NCBI GenBank assembly: GCA_002723075.1
Contig: PBNJ01000008.1
Location: forward strand, 54,483-118,482
DNA: 64,000 nt
Direction of reading: 5' to 3'
Source of the DNA: Flavobacteriaceae bacterium
GTDB lineage: Bacteria; Bacteroidota; Bacteroidia; Flavobacteriales; Flavobacteriaceae
The notes beneath the pieces were generated by a model. That model ran no database searches. It saw only the letters and a program-made list of their open reading frames with translations, and was not told the origin of the DNA. The first letter of the stretch is position 1; each line of letters begins with the position of its first letter. This document shows positions 34,716-44,278 of the stretch, one piece after another. The position numbers and the translations under genes are program-made.

Positions 34716-36143
34716 ATGAAGTCCTCTCTATCTATAAAAACCGCCCTGCTCCCCCTTTTGGTCTTGATTGGGCTATTGGCATTTAACGTGTTGGTCTATG
34801 ATGATGATGCCCTATCGGGCTCCAACCAGTTTATCCTACTCTTCGGTGCTGCAGTGGCTGCTATGGTGGGCTTTGCCAATAAAATTTCGTATACAATCAT
34901 GTTGGACAAGGTGGCGGACAATCTCAAATCGGTAACGGGTGCCATTTTGATTTTGTTGTTTGTTGGGGCATTGGCAGGGACTTGGCTCATTGGCGGAGTG
35001 ATTCCCGCCATGATCTACTACGGTTTGCAAATCCTTCACCCTTCCATTTTTCTGCCCGCCTGTGTCATTATTTGCGCTTTAATTTCACTTGCAACAGGAA
35101 GCAGCTGGACAACTTCCGCAACCGTTGGGATTGCCCTTATCGGGATTGGAAAGGCCCTGGGCGTTCCTGTAGGGATGGTTGCTGGTGCCGTTCTATCGGG
35201 TGCCTATTTTGGGGATAAGCTTTCGCCACTGAGCGACACGACCAACCTCGCCCCTGCTATGGCGGGTGCAGACCTTTTTACCCATATCCGCTATATGACC
35301 CATACCACGGTGCCAAGTATCGTGGTGACACTGATTGTGTTTATCATTCTTGGTATCGGGTTTAACGCCGAGGGATCAGCCAATTCACAATTTTTAATCG
35401 CAGCCATGAATGAGGAATTTACAATCAACTTGATTCTATTTATCGTGCCCGTTTTAGTCATTGTGATGATTGTTAAAAAAACACCGCCTTTAGTGGCTTT
35501 ATTTGTAGGCACACTGTTGGGTGCCCTTGCCGCTTTAATTTTTCAACAAGATTTGTTGTTGTCCTTGAGTGGTGAATCCAGTTTAAGTCTATTTGGAACC
35601 TATCAGGTGATTATAGATGCGATTACGGTGTCGACCGAAATCGAAACCTCTTCCCCTGAATTAAGCGATCTTTTTCAGTCTGGTGGAATGCAAGGTATGC
35701 TCGGAACCATCTGGCTAATCATTTGCGCCATGGTATTTGGTGGGGTCATGGATGCCATTGGGGCCTTGGCAACAATCAGTACTGCTTTACTCAGTATGGC
35801 CAAATCGACTTTTCAACTCTTTGCTAGTACGGTGGCATCTTGTTTGGCAATCAATATCACCGCTTCTGATCAATATCTGTCCATTGTTGTGCCGGGTAAA
35901 ATGTTTGAAAAGGCTTATCAAGATCGTGATCTTGCCCCCGAAAATCTGAGCCGTACACTTGAGGATTCCGGTACGGTAACTTCTGTGTTGATCCCCTGGA
36001 ACACCTGTGGCGCCTATCAGTCTGGGGTGTTGGGCGTTGATGTGAGTCAGTATTTTTTCTATGCGATTTTTAACTGGTTAAGCCCCTTTATGACCTTGTT
36101 TTTCGCGGCATTCCACATGAAAATCAAACGACTCTCTTCATGA
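34716..36143 (+). CDS. NhaC-family Na+/H+ antiporter
   Basis: A 475-residue inner-membrane protein with about eleven to twelve predicted membrane segments. The NhaC family signature is seen in GAYFGDKLSPLSDTTNLAPA, followed by the region THIRYMTHTTVP. The C-terminal half has a second repeat-like segment around ASDQYLSIVVPGKMFEKAY and WNTCGAYQSGVLGV. It exchanges Na+ for H+, or possibly an organic anion pair, as some NhaC relatives swap malate and lactate. It starts 7 bases after the YceI stop. Confidence 0.88.
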   Translation: MKSSLSIKTALLPLLVLIGLLAFNVLVYDDDALSGSNQFILLFGAAVAAMVGFANKISYTIMLDKVADNLKSVTGAILILLFVGALAGTWLIGGVIPAMIYYGLQILHPSIFLPACVIICALISLATGSSWTTSATVGIALIGIGKALGVPVGMVAGAVLSGAYFGDKLSPLSDTTNLAPAMAGADLFTHIRYMTHTTVPSIVVTLIVFIILGIGFNAEGSANSQFLIAAMNEEFTINLILFIVPVLVIVMIVKKTPPLVALFVGTLLGALAALIFQQDLLLSLSGESSLSLFGTYQVIIDAITVSTEIETSSPELSDLFQSGGMQGMLGTIWLIICAMVFGGVMDAIGALATISTALLSMAKSTFQLFASTVASCLAINITASDQYLSIVVPGKMFEKAYQDRDLAPENLSRTLEDSGTVTSVLIPWNTCGAYQSGVLGVDVSQYFFYAIFNWLSPFMTLFFAAFHMKIKRLSS

Positions 36144-36171
36144 CCGAGAAGTTTTTGTCTTTGAGAATGCG

Positions 36172-36179
36172 TAATTTTG
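36172..36179 (+). promoter_or_regulatory. -7 box of ftsK
   Basis: TAATTTTG matches TAnnTTTG; the ATG follows after 7 bases, so the 5' leader would be almost nil. Confidence 0.55.
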
Positions 36180-36186
36180 TCTCAAC

Positions 36187-38451
36187 ATGACAGATTCAAC
36201 GTCAACATTGCGTTCCCGTCAACGACAAATCCTTTTCGGTTTATCGATTATTTTGATTGCCGTGGTTCTTTTTGCATCGATGGTTTCTTATTATTTCACT
36301 TGGGAGCATGACCAAAGCAGCTTGGGTGACTTTACTGATCGGAGCATACAAACTGAGAACATCGCAAGCAAGTTTGGAACAACCATCGCTCATTTTTTGT
36401 TATATCAATTTTTGGGTTTAGGCTCTTTTGTGTTGGTATTGATGGTCTTAATCACTGGATTTCGACTCTTTATCGGTAGTCCTTGGAACAATCCCTTGGG
36501 AACATGGTCATGGACAATCGCCAGTTCGATATGGGTTTCTCTTTTACTGAGCTTTATCCTACCGCAATACTCCGTTTTGGGGGGAATGGTCGGCTATGAA
36601 ATGTCGAGGTTTGCAACAGATTATATTGGAGATATTGGTTTGGCCAGTATTTTGATTTTTGGATGCATCGCCTTTATGGTTGTGATTTTAAAAATTACAC
36701 CCGAAAGAGTGCTAACAGCTTTTTCATCAATGCAAACTGAAAAAGACGATACGGAATCCGTTGATGAGGAAAAGCCAGCAGAACCCATCGATCTCCCTGT
36801 TAAAGAAGCTGTAAAGCTCAATCCCAAACCGACAAAACCAACGGCTGGAAAAGCTAATGATTTAAAGGAAGTCAAGTTGACAATTGACACCCCAATTGCA
36901 GATGAGCCAGAAGTGGAATTGGCCAAAAAACTTGTCAAAGAGCAAGGGGAAGTCGATCCGACCTTGGAATTGAGCAAGTTTCGTGGTCCTACCCTTGAAC
37001 TATTAAAGTCATATAACGAGGAAGGTATCACAATCAATGAAGCGGAACTCGAGGAAAACAAAGAAAAGATTGTCGAAACCCTGAGCAATTATAAAATCGG
37101 GATTGCAGACATCAAAGCTACAATTGGCCCCACGGTTACACTTTATGAAATTATTCCCGTTGCAGGAATCCGGATTTCAAAAATCAAAAACCTTGAAGAC
37201 GATATCGCCCTGTCCTTGTCTGCCTTAGGCATTCGAATCATCGCGCCGATACCTGGAAAAGGAACCATTGGGATCGAAGTGCCCAATAAAAAACCGACCA
37301 TCGTCTCTTTCCGTTCGGTGGTGGGCTCGAAAAGCTTTCAGGAGGCCGAAATGGAATTGCCATTGGCTCTTGGAAAAACGATAAGCAATGAGACTTTTGT
37401 TGTCGATCTGGCCAAAATGCCGCATATGCTTATGGCTGGTGCAACTGGTCAAGGAAAGTCAGTTGGGCTCAACACCATATTGAGTTCGCTGCTCTATAAA
37501 AAACACCCTGCCGAAATCAAGTTTGTCTTGGTTGACCCCAAAAAAGTGGAACTCACACTGTACAACAAAATTGAACGGCATTACCTCGCAAAACTCCCCG
37601 ACGTAGAGGATGCGATTATCACTGACAACCGTCAAGTAATCAATACGCTAAACTCCTTGTGTATCGAAATGGACAATCGATACAATATGTTGAAAAATGC
37701 GATGTGTCGCAACATCAAGGAGTACAACAAACGCTTTAAAAAACGAGAACTCAACCCCAATGATGGTCATGCTTTTCTCCCCTATTTGGTCTTGATAGTG
37801 GATGAGTTTGCCGATTTGATTATGACTGCTGGCAAGGAAGTAGAAGCGCCAATTGCGCGTTTGGCACAACTCGCACGTGCGGTGGGGATTCATTTGATTA
37901 TCGCCACCCAACGACCATCGGTCAATGTGATTACGGGAGTAATCAAAGCTAACTTTCCAGCCCGTGTTGCCTTTCGGGTAACGTCAAGAATCGATTCTCG
38001 AACGATTTTAGATAGCGGTGGTGCCGAACAACTCATCGGGCGTGGTGATATGCTATTCACGCAAGGAAATGAGCTTATCCGCTTGCAGTGTGCTTTTGTT
38101 GATACCCCAGAAGTTGAAAAGCTCACGGACTTTATTGGTTCGCAGCGAGCTTATCCCAACGCACATCAATTACCAGAGTACAAAGGTGATGAGCAAAAAA
38201 GTAGTTTGGACAACAATATCGAAGATCGAGATCCGATGTTTCGAGAGGCTGCTGAGGTTGTGGTCAATGCCCAACAAGGTTCGGCATCTTTGTTGCAACG
38301 CAAACTGAAGTTGGGTTACAATCGTGCTGGACGAATCATTGACCAGTTAGAAGCTGCAGGCATCGTGGGACCTTTTGAAGGAAGTAAGGCCCGTGAAGTC
38401 ATGTTTACAGATATCATCGCACTACACGAATTTTTAGAAAATGAACAATAA
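36187..38451 (+). CDS. ftsK: DNA translocase FtsK
   Basis: FtsK couples septum formation with chromosome dimer resolution. The 754-residue protein has four N-terminal membrane segments (about residues 15-170), a charged linker (residues 180-280), then the motor domain with Walker A MAGATGQGKSVGLN (about 418) and Walker B LVLIVDEFADLIM. The C-terminal gamma winged helix reads ASLLQRKLKLGYNRAGRIID and AAGIVGPFEG, which in the family recognises polarity sequences and activates XerCD. It overlaps lolA by 11 bases. Confidence 0.95.
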   Translation: MTDSTSTLRSRQRQILFGLSIILIAVVLFASMVSYYFTWEHDQSSLGDFTDRSIQTENIASKFGTTIAHFLLYQFLGLGSFVLVLMVLITGFRLFIGSPWNNPLGTWSWTIASSIWVSLLLSFILPQYSVLGGMVGYEMSRFATDYIGDIGLASILIFGCIAFMVVILKITPERVLTAFSSMQTEKDDTESVDEEKPAEPIDLPVKEAVKLNPKPTKPTAGKANDLKEVKLTIDTPIADEPEVELAKKLVKEQGEVDPTLELSKFRGPTLELLKSYNEEGITINEAELEENKEKIVETLSNYKIGIADIKATIGPTVTLYEIIPVAGIRISKIKNLEDDIALSLSALGIRIIAPIPGKGTIGIEVPNKKPTIVSFRSVVGSKSFQEAEMELPLALGKTISNETFVVDLAKMPHMLMAGATGQGKSVGLNTILSSLLYKKHPAEIKFVLVDPKKVELTLYNKIERHYLAKLPDVEDAIITDNRQVINTLNSLCIEMDNRYNMLKNAMCRNIKEYNKRFKKRELNPNDGHAFLPYLVLIVDEFADLIMTAGKEVEAPIARLAQLARAVGIHLIIATQRPSVNVITGVIKANFPARVAFRVTSRIDSRTILDSGGAEQLIGRGDMLFTQGNELIRLQCAFVDTPEVEKLTDFIGSQRAYPNAHQLPEYKGDEQKSSLDNNIEDRDPMFREAAEVVVNAQQGSASLLQRKLKLGYNRAGRIIDQLEAAGIVGPFEGSKAREVMFTDIIALHEFLENEQ

Positions 38452-39085
38452 TAAGATCAAATCCGTACTCGCTTTATTTTTTATCGCCATTATGGGTTTT
38501 TCCCAAAGTGATCAACGCGCCAGAAATCTATTGGATCAAGTCAGTGAGGTGTATGCTAGTTTTGAAACCATGTCGATGACCTTTGCCTATCAGTTGGACA
38601 ATGCTACTGAGGGAATTTCACAAAAAGAAGAAGGAACAATTCTTGTAGCCAATGACAAGTATAAGCTCACGATAATGGGAATCCAACAACTCTTTGATGG
38701 GACTTCCATTTATACGATCGATGACTTGAACGAAGAAGTAATCGTGCAAGACGAATCTTCTTTGGACAACCCCCTCAACCCACTTGATATTTTTGAATTT
38801 CACAAAGAGGGTTATTTGTTGCAATGGGATATTGCGCAACGCGTGTCGGGTCGTGATATTCGTTATGTCAAGCTCATTCCAACCCAAGCTGAAAGCCAAT
38901 CCAAATACCTTTTGCTCGGGATTGATACCGCTAGCAAACACTTGTATAAAATTATTGATTTGGGAATCAACGGAACAGACACCACCTTTACGGTGCAAGA
39001 GTTTGTGTCAAATACCCCCATAGAGCCAAAAACCTTTGTGTTTGACGAGGACAAATACGCAAACTACTATATCGATAGGTTTTAG
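38441..39085 (+). CDS. LolA-like lipoprotein carrier
   Basis: A 214-residue exported protein (signal peptide MNNNKIKSVLALFFIAIMGFS and following Gln) of the LolA fold, an open beta barrel that carries lipoproteins across the periplasm. Family features are the start LLDQVSEVYASFETMSMTFAY, KYKLTIMGIQQLFDGTSIYT and the aromatic-rich C-terminal strands. It lies after ftsK, as lolA does in many bacteria including E. coli, and before an LptF/LptG permease gene (3-base gap). The fold match is good, but function in lipoprotein transport is inferred. Confidence 0.82.
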   Translation: MNNNKIKSVLALFFIAIMGFSQSDQRARNLLDQVSEVYASFETMSMTFAYQLDNATEGISQKEEGTILVANDKYKLTIMGIQQLFDGTSIYTIDDLNEEVIVQDESSLDNPLNPLDIFEFHKEGYLLQWDIAQRVSGRDIRYVKLIPTQAESQSKYLLLGIDTASKHLYKIIDLGINGTDTTFTVQEFVSNTPIEPKTFVFDEDKYANYYIDRF

Positions 39086-39087
39086 AT

Positions 39088-40551
39088 ATGCCAGTACTTG
39101 ATCGCTATATCCTGTTTTCTTTTCTGCGTACGTTTTTCAGCTTCTTCTTTATTCTGATGTTGATTTTCGTGGTGCAAACGGTATGGGTGTTTATCGATGA
39201 GTTTGCTGGTAAAGGGTTGGACATTTCCGTTTTATTGCGATTTTTACTGTATTATTCTCCCAAACTAATCCCTTTGGTATTACCATTAACAGTGTTGCTT
39301 GCGTCCATTATGACTTATGGGAGTTTAGCTGAGCACTATGAGTTTGCTGCCTTAAAATCTGCTGGAATATCGCTCACACGTGCCATGCGAAGTGTGTTTG
39401 TCATTTCTCTATTATTAAGTGGTTTTGCCTTCTACGTAGCCAATACGGTGGTGCCTTACGCGGAATTTAAAACTTATAACCTTCGAAAGAATCTTGCGAA
39501 AATCAAACCAGCCCTAGCAATTTCAGAAGGAGTTTTTAACGATCTGGGAGAAAGCAATATCAAAGTACAGGACAAATACGGCCCAAACGACCGCTTTTTG
39601 ACCGATGTGATTATCCACCAAAAACAACCTGACTTAAAAAATACCACTGTAGTCAAATCAGAAGAAGGAGAGCTAAAGAACGCCGATTTTTCAGATGGGA
39701 TTCAGTTGGTCTTAATAAATGGCAATCGCTACGAAGAATTGAGGCCCAAACGAGCTGATCGACGTAAAAAACGTTACCCCCACAGTAGAGTGTCTTTTGG
39801 GACCTACACCATGAATATCGATTTACGGGACTTTAATAATGTTGACTTGAACGAAACCAAGTACACCAACACTTATAAAATGCAAGATATTGACAAACTG
39901 AGTTTTAGCATCGACTCCTTGCAAGGCATTTACAACAATGACAAAGTGAGCTATGCCAAAACAACCTATATACGAACAGGCGTAAAATCAATTCACACAA
40001 CCGCAAAAGATGAAAAGGTCGTTTACGAGGGGCTTACGGATTATATTGCAAAATATCCTGTTTATGCAAAAAAGTCAATAAGCAGGCAGGTCAAAAGCAA
40101 GCTCAATACACTGGACTCCAACCTAGAAGCCCAAAAGAAAACCTTTTTCTTTAAAAAGAAGGTGATTAACCTTCACAAAATCTGGTACTACGACAAATTT
40201 ATCGTCGGTTTCTCTGTGTTGCTGATGTTTTTGATGGGCGCACCTCTAGGTGCCTTAATTCGAAAAGGAGGATTTGGCTTACCCGTAGTTTTGGCTTTAT
40301 TGATCTTTTTGAGTTATCATTTTGCAGGGACATTTTTCAAAAACAGTGCTGAAGATGGGAGTATTACGCCTTTTATGGGAACTACCTTTCCCACAATCGT
40401 GTTGTTTGTGCTGTCGCTAATTGTGATTCGGCGCGCACGTGCAGACAAAGGGATGTTTGGGTTTAGCAACTTCACTGCAAAGTTTACCGAGCTTTGGCAT
40501 GTTATTTTGCGCCAAGCATCATCTGTTCGACGTATATTTGCCAAAAATTAG
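39088..40551 (+). CDS. LptF/LptG-family permease (YjgP/YjgQ)
   Basis: A 487-residue inner-membrane protein of the YjgP/YjgQ family, which with LptB extracts LPS from the inner membrane. Three membrane segments at the N-terminus (FFFILMLIFVVQTVWVF, YYSPKLIPLVLPLTVLLASI, VISLLLSGFAFYVAN), a large periplasmic beta-jellyroll (about 110-340), and three segments near the C-terminus (FSVLLMFLMGAPLGALIRKGG) match the family. The interdomain coupling area is near EHYEFAALKSAGIS. Whether it is the F or G paralogue is unclear. Confidence 0.88.
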   Translation: MPVLDRYILFSFLRTFFSFFFILMLIFVVQTVWVFIDEFAGKGLDISVLLRFLLYYSPKLIPLVLPLTVLLASIMTYGSLAEHYEFAALKSAGISLTRAMRSVFVISLLLSGFAFYVANTVVPYAEFKTYNLRKNLAKIKPALAISEGVFNDLGESNIKVQDKYGPNDRFLTDVIIHQKQPDLKNTTVVKSEEGELKNADFSDGIQLVLINGNRYEELRPKRADRRKKRYPHSRVSFGTYTMNIDLRDFNNVDLNETKYTNTYKMQDIDKLSFSIDSLQGIYNNDKVSYAKTTYIRTGVKSIHTTAKDEKVVYEGLTDYIAKYPVYAKKSISRQVKSKLNTLDSNLEAQKKTFFFKKKVINLHKIWYYDKFIVGFSVLLMFLMGAPLGALIRKGGFGLPVVLALLIFLSYHFAGTFFKNSAEDGSITPFMGTTFPTIVLFVLSLIVIRRARADKGMFGFSNFTAKFTELWHVILRQASSVRRIFAKN

Positions 40552-40554
40552 CCC

Positions 40555-41670
40555 ATGTCCGATCCTGTACGATTTGATACTGTAGAAGATGCCATTACCG
40601 ATATCAAAAATGGCAAAATCATTATCGTGGTCGATGATGAAAACAGAGAAAATGAAGGGGATTTTATTGCAGCAGCTGAGTGTGTCACACCGGAAATGAT
40701 CAATTTTATGGCGCAGCATGGGAGAGGACTAATTTGTACTCCAATCACGGAATCCTACTGTCGAAAACTCGACCTCTACCCCATGGTGAACAACAATACA
40801 GACCCGATGGGAACGGCTTTTACCGTTTCAGTGGATTTAAAAGGAAATGGGGTCACTTCAGGGATTTCTGCAGCAGATCGATCGAAAACAGTTAAACACT
40901 TGATCGATGAACAAGCTCGTCCAGACGATTTTATACGCCCTGGGCATGTGTTTCCACTAACCGCCAAGGAAGGTGGTGTTTTACGACGTACGGGACACAC
41001 AGAAGCTGCAATAGATTTTGCGCGATTAGCTGGTTTTAAACCTGCAGGTGTAATCGTCGAAATCATGAATTCAGATGGGACAATGGCAAGATTGCCCGAA
41101 CTGCGTGTAATCGCTGATGAACTCCAACTCAAATTGGTTTCGATTGAATCTTTGGTCGCCTACCGAATGAAGTTTGATAGTTTGGTGGAAAAAGTGGAAG
41201 ATTATCCCTTAGAAACCAAGTACGGAACCTTTCAACTGCAAGCGTTTAAGCAAAATACAAACCAGCAAATCCATATCGCATTGACGAAAGGGAACTGGAG
41301 CGAAAACGATAAGGTACTCACCCGAATTCAGTCGTTGAACATGACCCAAAATATTCTCCAATCTTTACAAGGAAATGACGAAAAAGAGATGGATAACATA
41401 TTTAAACAATTAATTGATAATAAATATTCATGTATGCTGTTTATCAATAAGTTAGATTCAATTAAATCTGTTGGGTTTTTGCAAGAAATCAAGCCAGATA
41501 ACGCGGATGATTCAACACTAACGATGGACGATAAAGACTTTGGAATCGGTGCGCAAATTCTACATCAGTTGAAGATTCAAAAACTCTCTCTGTTGTCCAA
41601 TAGCGATCAAATCAAGCGGGTTGGTTTGGCTGGTTATGGTTTAGAAATCGTGGAGTACGTCGGTTATTGA
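40555..41670 (+). CDS. ribB: 3,4-dihydroxy-2-butanone 4-phosphate synthase with degenerate GTP cyclohydrolase II-like tail
   Basis: A 371-residue protein. Residues 1-205 are a complete DHBP synthase (riboflavin pathway, ribulose 5-phosphate to the four-carbon unit): VVDDENRENEGDFIAAAE, PMGTAFTVSVD, FIRPGHVFPL and RRTGHTEAAIDFARLAG. Residues 210-371 align with GTP cyclohydrolase II but lack its zinc cysteines and active-site region: where the family has SECLTGD and CDCG, this reads TKGNWSENDKVLTRIQS. The tail is therefore probably inactive for GTP, perhaps structural. This degenerate RibBA form appears to be common in Bacteroidota. A true ribA would be elsewhere. The stop overlaps the convergent permease by 7 bases. 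Confidence 0.9.
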   Translation: MSDPVRFDTVEDAITDIKNGKIIIVVDDENRENEGDFIAAAECVTPEMINFMAQHGRGLICTPITESYCRKLDLYPMVNNNTDPMGTAFTVSVDLKGNGVTSGISAADRSKTVKHLIDEQARPDDFIRPGHVFPLTAKEGGVLRRTGHTEAAIDFARLAGFKPAGVIVEIMNSDGTMARLPELRVIADELQLKLVSIESLVAYRMKFDSLVEKVEDYPLETKYGTFQLQAFKQNTNQQIHIALTKGNWSENDKVLTRIQSLNMTQNILQSLQGNDEKEMDNIFKQLIDNKYSCMLFINKLDSIKSVGFLQEIKPDNADDSTLTMDDKDFGIGAQILHQLKIQKLSLLSNSDQIKRVGLAGYGLEIVEYVGY

Positions 41671-42419
41671 GAAAACCACAGTTTTAGCGCCATAAACACC
41701 ACCATCAAAATCATAACGAGTTTGATAAACCCTTCTCCTCTATCGACAGAAAATCGAGAAGCAGTCCAAGCTCCAAAGGAAGTACCGACAGCTAAAATTA
41801 AGCCATAGAGCCAGTTTACATTTCCGCTAAGGGCAAAAGTCGTCAAGGCGCCAATGGTATATATAAAGGCCACGCCAACTTTAGCCGCATTGACTCGAAC
41901 GAGGTTCATACGATTAAAGATATTTAGAAAAAGCATGATGATAAAGCCGATACCGGCATTGATAAATCCGCCGTATATGCCGATAAAAAAGAAAGCAACT
42001 AAGCTGATCAATAGATGTTTTCCAGTGGTTCTCTCTTGGGATAAGTGGTCAGCCATTTTCGGTTTAAACACCATAATCAGCACCACCATAATCATGATAA
42101 TGGCAAGGATTCGATTGAAAATCGCCCCATCGATTTCAATGGCAATCCTCGCACCGAGTATAGCCCCAAACAGCGCAGAGACTCCCAAATAGATGCTAAA
42201 GGGATAGGCAACCACCTTCTTTGATGCGTACCCGATATTGGCCGAAAGAGTCGCAACAACAATAGCAATTCGATTTGTTCCGTTTGCCACAGCTGGAGGA
42301 AGCTCCATAAAAATCAAAAGGGGGAGTGTTAACAACGATCCGCCACCAGCAATGGTATTGACAAAGCCAGCAAAAACGCCTGCACTGATAAGAAGAAGTA
42401 TGTCGTAGGCGTTTTGCAT
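41664..42419 (-). CDS. TauE/SafE family permease
   Basis: A 251-residue inner-membrane protein with about eight membrane segments. The family pattern is clear in the N-terminal repeat (ISAGVFAGFVNTIAGGGSLL, LPLLIFMELPPAVANGTNRIA) and in the second repeat (FFIGIYGGFINAGIGFIIML). TauE/SafE proteins are thought to export sulfite, sulfoacetate or other organic sulfur anions; the substrate is not predictable. It is notable in view of the siroheme-synthase remnant 2 kb away, but no direct link is shown. It ends 7 bases into ribB. Confidence 0.88.
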   Translation of the reverse strand: MQNAYDILLLISAGVFAGFVNTIAGGGSLLTLPLLIFMELPPAVANGTNRIAIVVATLSANIGYASKKVVAYPFSIYLGVSALFGAILGARIAIEIDGAIFNRILAIIMIMVVLIMVFKPKMADHLSQERTTGKHLLISLVAFFFIGIYGGFINAGIGFIIMLFLNIFNRMNLVRVNAAKVGVAFIYTIGALTTFALSGNVNWLYGLILAVGTSFGAWTASRFSVDRGEGFIKLVMILMVVFMALKLWFSQ

Positions 42420-42461
42420 AAATGATTTATAGTAAAATTAGTCATAATTCAGGAAGCACAA

Positions 42462-42491
42462 AAAAACCAGGTGCAATCGCACCTGGTTTTT
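42462..42491 (-). terminator. Strong terminator after tRNA-Ser
   Basis: Perfect 13-base arms, AAAAACCAGGTGC (42462-42474) and GCACCTGGTTTTT (42479-42491), around a 4-base loop. It lies 5 bases past the tRNA-Ser 3' end and, with T-runs on both strands, may act in both directions. Confidence 0.9.
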
Positions 42492-42496
42492 AAGAG

Positions 42497-42581
42497 CGGA
42501 GAAAGAGGGATTCGAACCCCCGGAGGTGTGACCCTCAACGGTTTTCAAGACCGCCGCATTCGACCACTCTGCCATTTCTCC
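42497..42581 (-). tRNA. tRNA-Ser (anticodon UGA)
   Basis: An 85-base class II tRNA on the minus strand. The acceptor stem GGAGAAA/TTTCTCC, the D arm, the anticodon loop CTTGAAA with anticodon TGA (reads UCA and related serine codons), a long variable arm and the T loop GGTTCGAATCC are present. The discriminator is G, as in serine tRNAs. CCA is not encoded. It is followed by a strong terminator and preceded by the AT-rich gap before the S8 protease gene. Confidence 0.95.
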
Positions 42582-42728
42582 AATGGGTGCAAATATACAG
42601 CCCTTTTTTTTCTTACAAAACCCATTCTGTCATAGATTCTACATCGTTGTTTGATAAGTACAATTCCTTCGAAATATTGAATTTGATTTTACACTTATTT
42701 TGCAGAGTGTTATTATATTAACTTCGTT

Positions 42729-42736
42729 TATATTTG
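42729..42736 (+). promoter_or_regulatory. -7 box of the S8 protease gene
   Basis: TATATTTG matches TAnnTTTG, 23 bases before the ATG at 42760. It lies within the upstream open frame, supporting the later start. Confidence 0.6.
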
Positions 42737-42759
42737 TAGAATATTTAATAAATCACCCA

Positions 42760-44199
42760 ATGAATAAAACTTCAATCCTTCTCTACACTTTGGCTGCCCT
42801 AGTCTTTACTTCCTGTAGTACCATACAATTTACTGGTAATCCGATTGGTCAACTGGCTATTCCATCTACTGAAATCGTAGATTGGGAACAAGTCAACGAG
42901 TGGCAGCATGCGGATATCAAATCCGAAAATTTCCCTGGTATGAGTGTTCATAAAGTTTATGACGAACTTTTACAAAATAAAGAAGGGAAAACCGTAATTG
43001 TCGCTGTGATAGACACGGGAATCGACATCACACATGAAGACCTGAATGAGTCCATTTGGGTCAATGAAGATGAAGTTCCAGACAATGGCATTGACGACGA
43101 TGGCAACGGTTATGTAGATGATGTACATGGATGGAACTTTCTTGGGGATTCCCCTGGAGATCAATACGAACTGATTCGTCTCCTAAAAACGGGGACTGAT
43201 TTTGAAAATAAAGATCTCGCCATCGAAAAGTATGCAGAAATGATTTCCAAAGAAGGGGTCCAAGATACCCTACCGTTAATCGAGAGAAACCTAGCAAGCG
43301 ATCTTTATTATTATGAAAATGATGTCAAGCAGGCAAAGCAACTCGGTTGGAATGCCCGTACGACTGGAGACGACCCAGATGACTTTTCACAACAGTTTTA
43401 TGGTGATGGAAATGTAATGCCCAAAAGCGATGATGAGCTGCACGGTACTCATGTAGCTGGAATTATTGCGGCAGTCCGTAACAATAGCCTAGGCATGGAT
43501 GGGGTTTCTTCAACTGCTAAAATCATGTGTTTACGTGCCGTTCCCAATGAAGGCGATGAGTATGACAAGGACGTTGCGCTATCTATCAGATACGCCGCTG
43601 ACAATGGTGCGCAAATTATCAATATGAGCTTTGGTAAGGATTTTTCTCCGCACAGTGACAAAGTCAGGGAAGCTGTTATCTATGCAGAATCCAAGGGGGT
43701 TTTACTTGTCAATGCTGCTGGAAACGATGGTACGAATATAGACGAAGTGTTTAGCTATCCGAATGACAACTTTCAAAATGAACCAGAAGTTTCATCTAAC
43801 TTTATTACCATTGGCGCAATTGGCCCCGTTAAAAATCCATTGATGATTGCTCCTTTTTCAAATTATGGAAAGTACAATCTCGATTTGTTTGCACCTGGAG
43901 CAGTAATTTATGCCCCAGTGCCAAGTAATCAATATGAGTCCTTGAGTGGGACTTCGATGGCTGCCCCATCAGTTTCGGGGGTTGCTGCACTTATTCTGTC
44001 TTATTATCCAAAGTTATCACCTAAAGCCGTACGGAAAGTGTTGATGAAGTCTGTGGTTAAAATCGACTATGAGTTAGAGCTGGGTTATGACCGCGTACAA
44101 ACCGCCATGGGTGCCATTTCAAAAACAGGAGGGGTTGTCAATGCATACAATGCACTACTCTACGCGAGTGATTACTACAAGACTTTGCGTAAACTCTAA
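42760..44199 (+). CDS. Subtilisin-like (S8) serine protease lipoprotein
   Basis: A 479-residue exported protease. The start at 42760 gives a lipoprotein signal, MNKTSILLYTLAALVFTSC, with lipobox FTSC; an open frame 20 codons longer is not preferred. The catalytic triad of subtilisins is visible: Asp in VAVIDTGIDITHEDL, His in LHGTHVAGIIAAV and Ser in SLSGTSMAAPSVSGVAAL. A large insert between Asp and His (about residues 115-235) carries an acidic Asp-rich stretch (NEDEVPDNGIDDDGNGYVDD) resembling a calcium site. There is no C-terminal type IX sorting domain, so it is held by its lipid, probably facing the periplasm or cell surface. Confidence 0.93.
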   Translation: MNKTSILLYTLAALVFTSCSTIQFTGNPIGQLAIPSTEIVDWEQVNEWQHADIKSENFPGMSVHKVYDELLQNKEGKTVIVAVIDTGIDITHEDLNESIWVNEDEVPDNGIDDDGNGYVDDVHGWNFLGDSPGDQYELIRLLKTGTDFENKDLAIEKYAEMISKEGVQDTLPLIERNLASDLYYYENDVKQAKQLGWNARTTGDDPDDFSQQFYGDGNVMPKSDDELHGTHVAGIIAAVRNNSLGMDGVSSTAKIMCLRAVPNEGDEYDKDVALSIRYAADNGAQIINMSFGKDFSPHSDKVREAVIYAESKGVLLVNAAGNDGTNIDEVFSYPNDNFQNEPEVSSNFITIGAIGPVKNPLMIAPFSNYGKYNLDLFAPGAVIYAPVPSNQYESLSGTSMAAPSVSGVAALILSYYPKLSPKAVRKVLMKSVVKIDYELELGYDRVQTAMGAISKTGGVVNAYNALLYASDYYKTLRKL

Positions 44200-44278
44200 A
44201 TGAATCGATGTGCTAATTATAATCTTGTCATCATTGCTAATTGAGATCGTGTAAGCTTGTACCACCATGAACTTTTAA

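Noticed and set aside
42760-44199. Type IX secretion cargo signal on the S8 protease
   Set aside because: The C-terminus ends just after the catalytic domain without a sorting domain; the protein has a lipoprotein signal instead.
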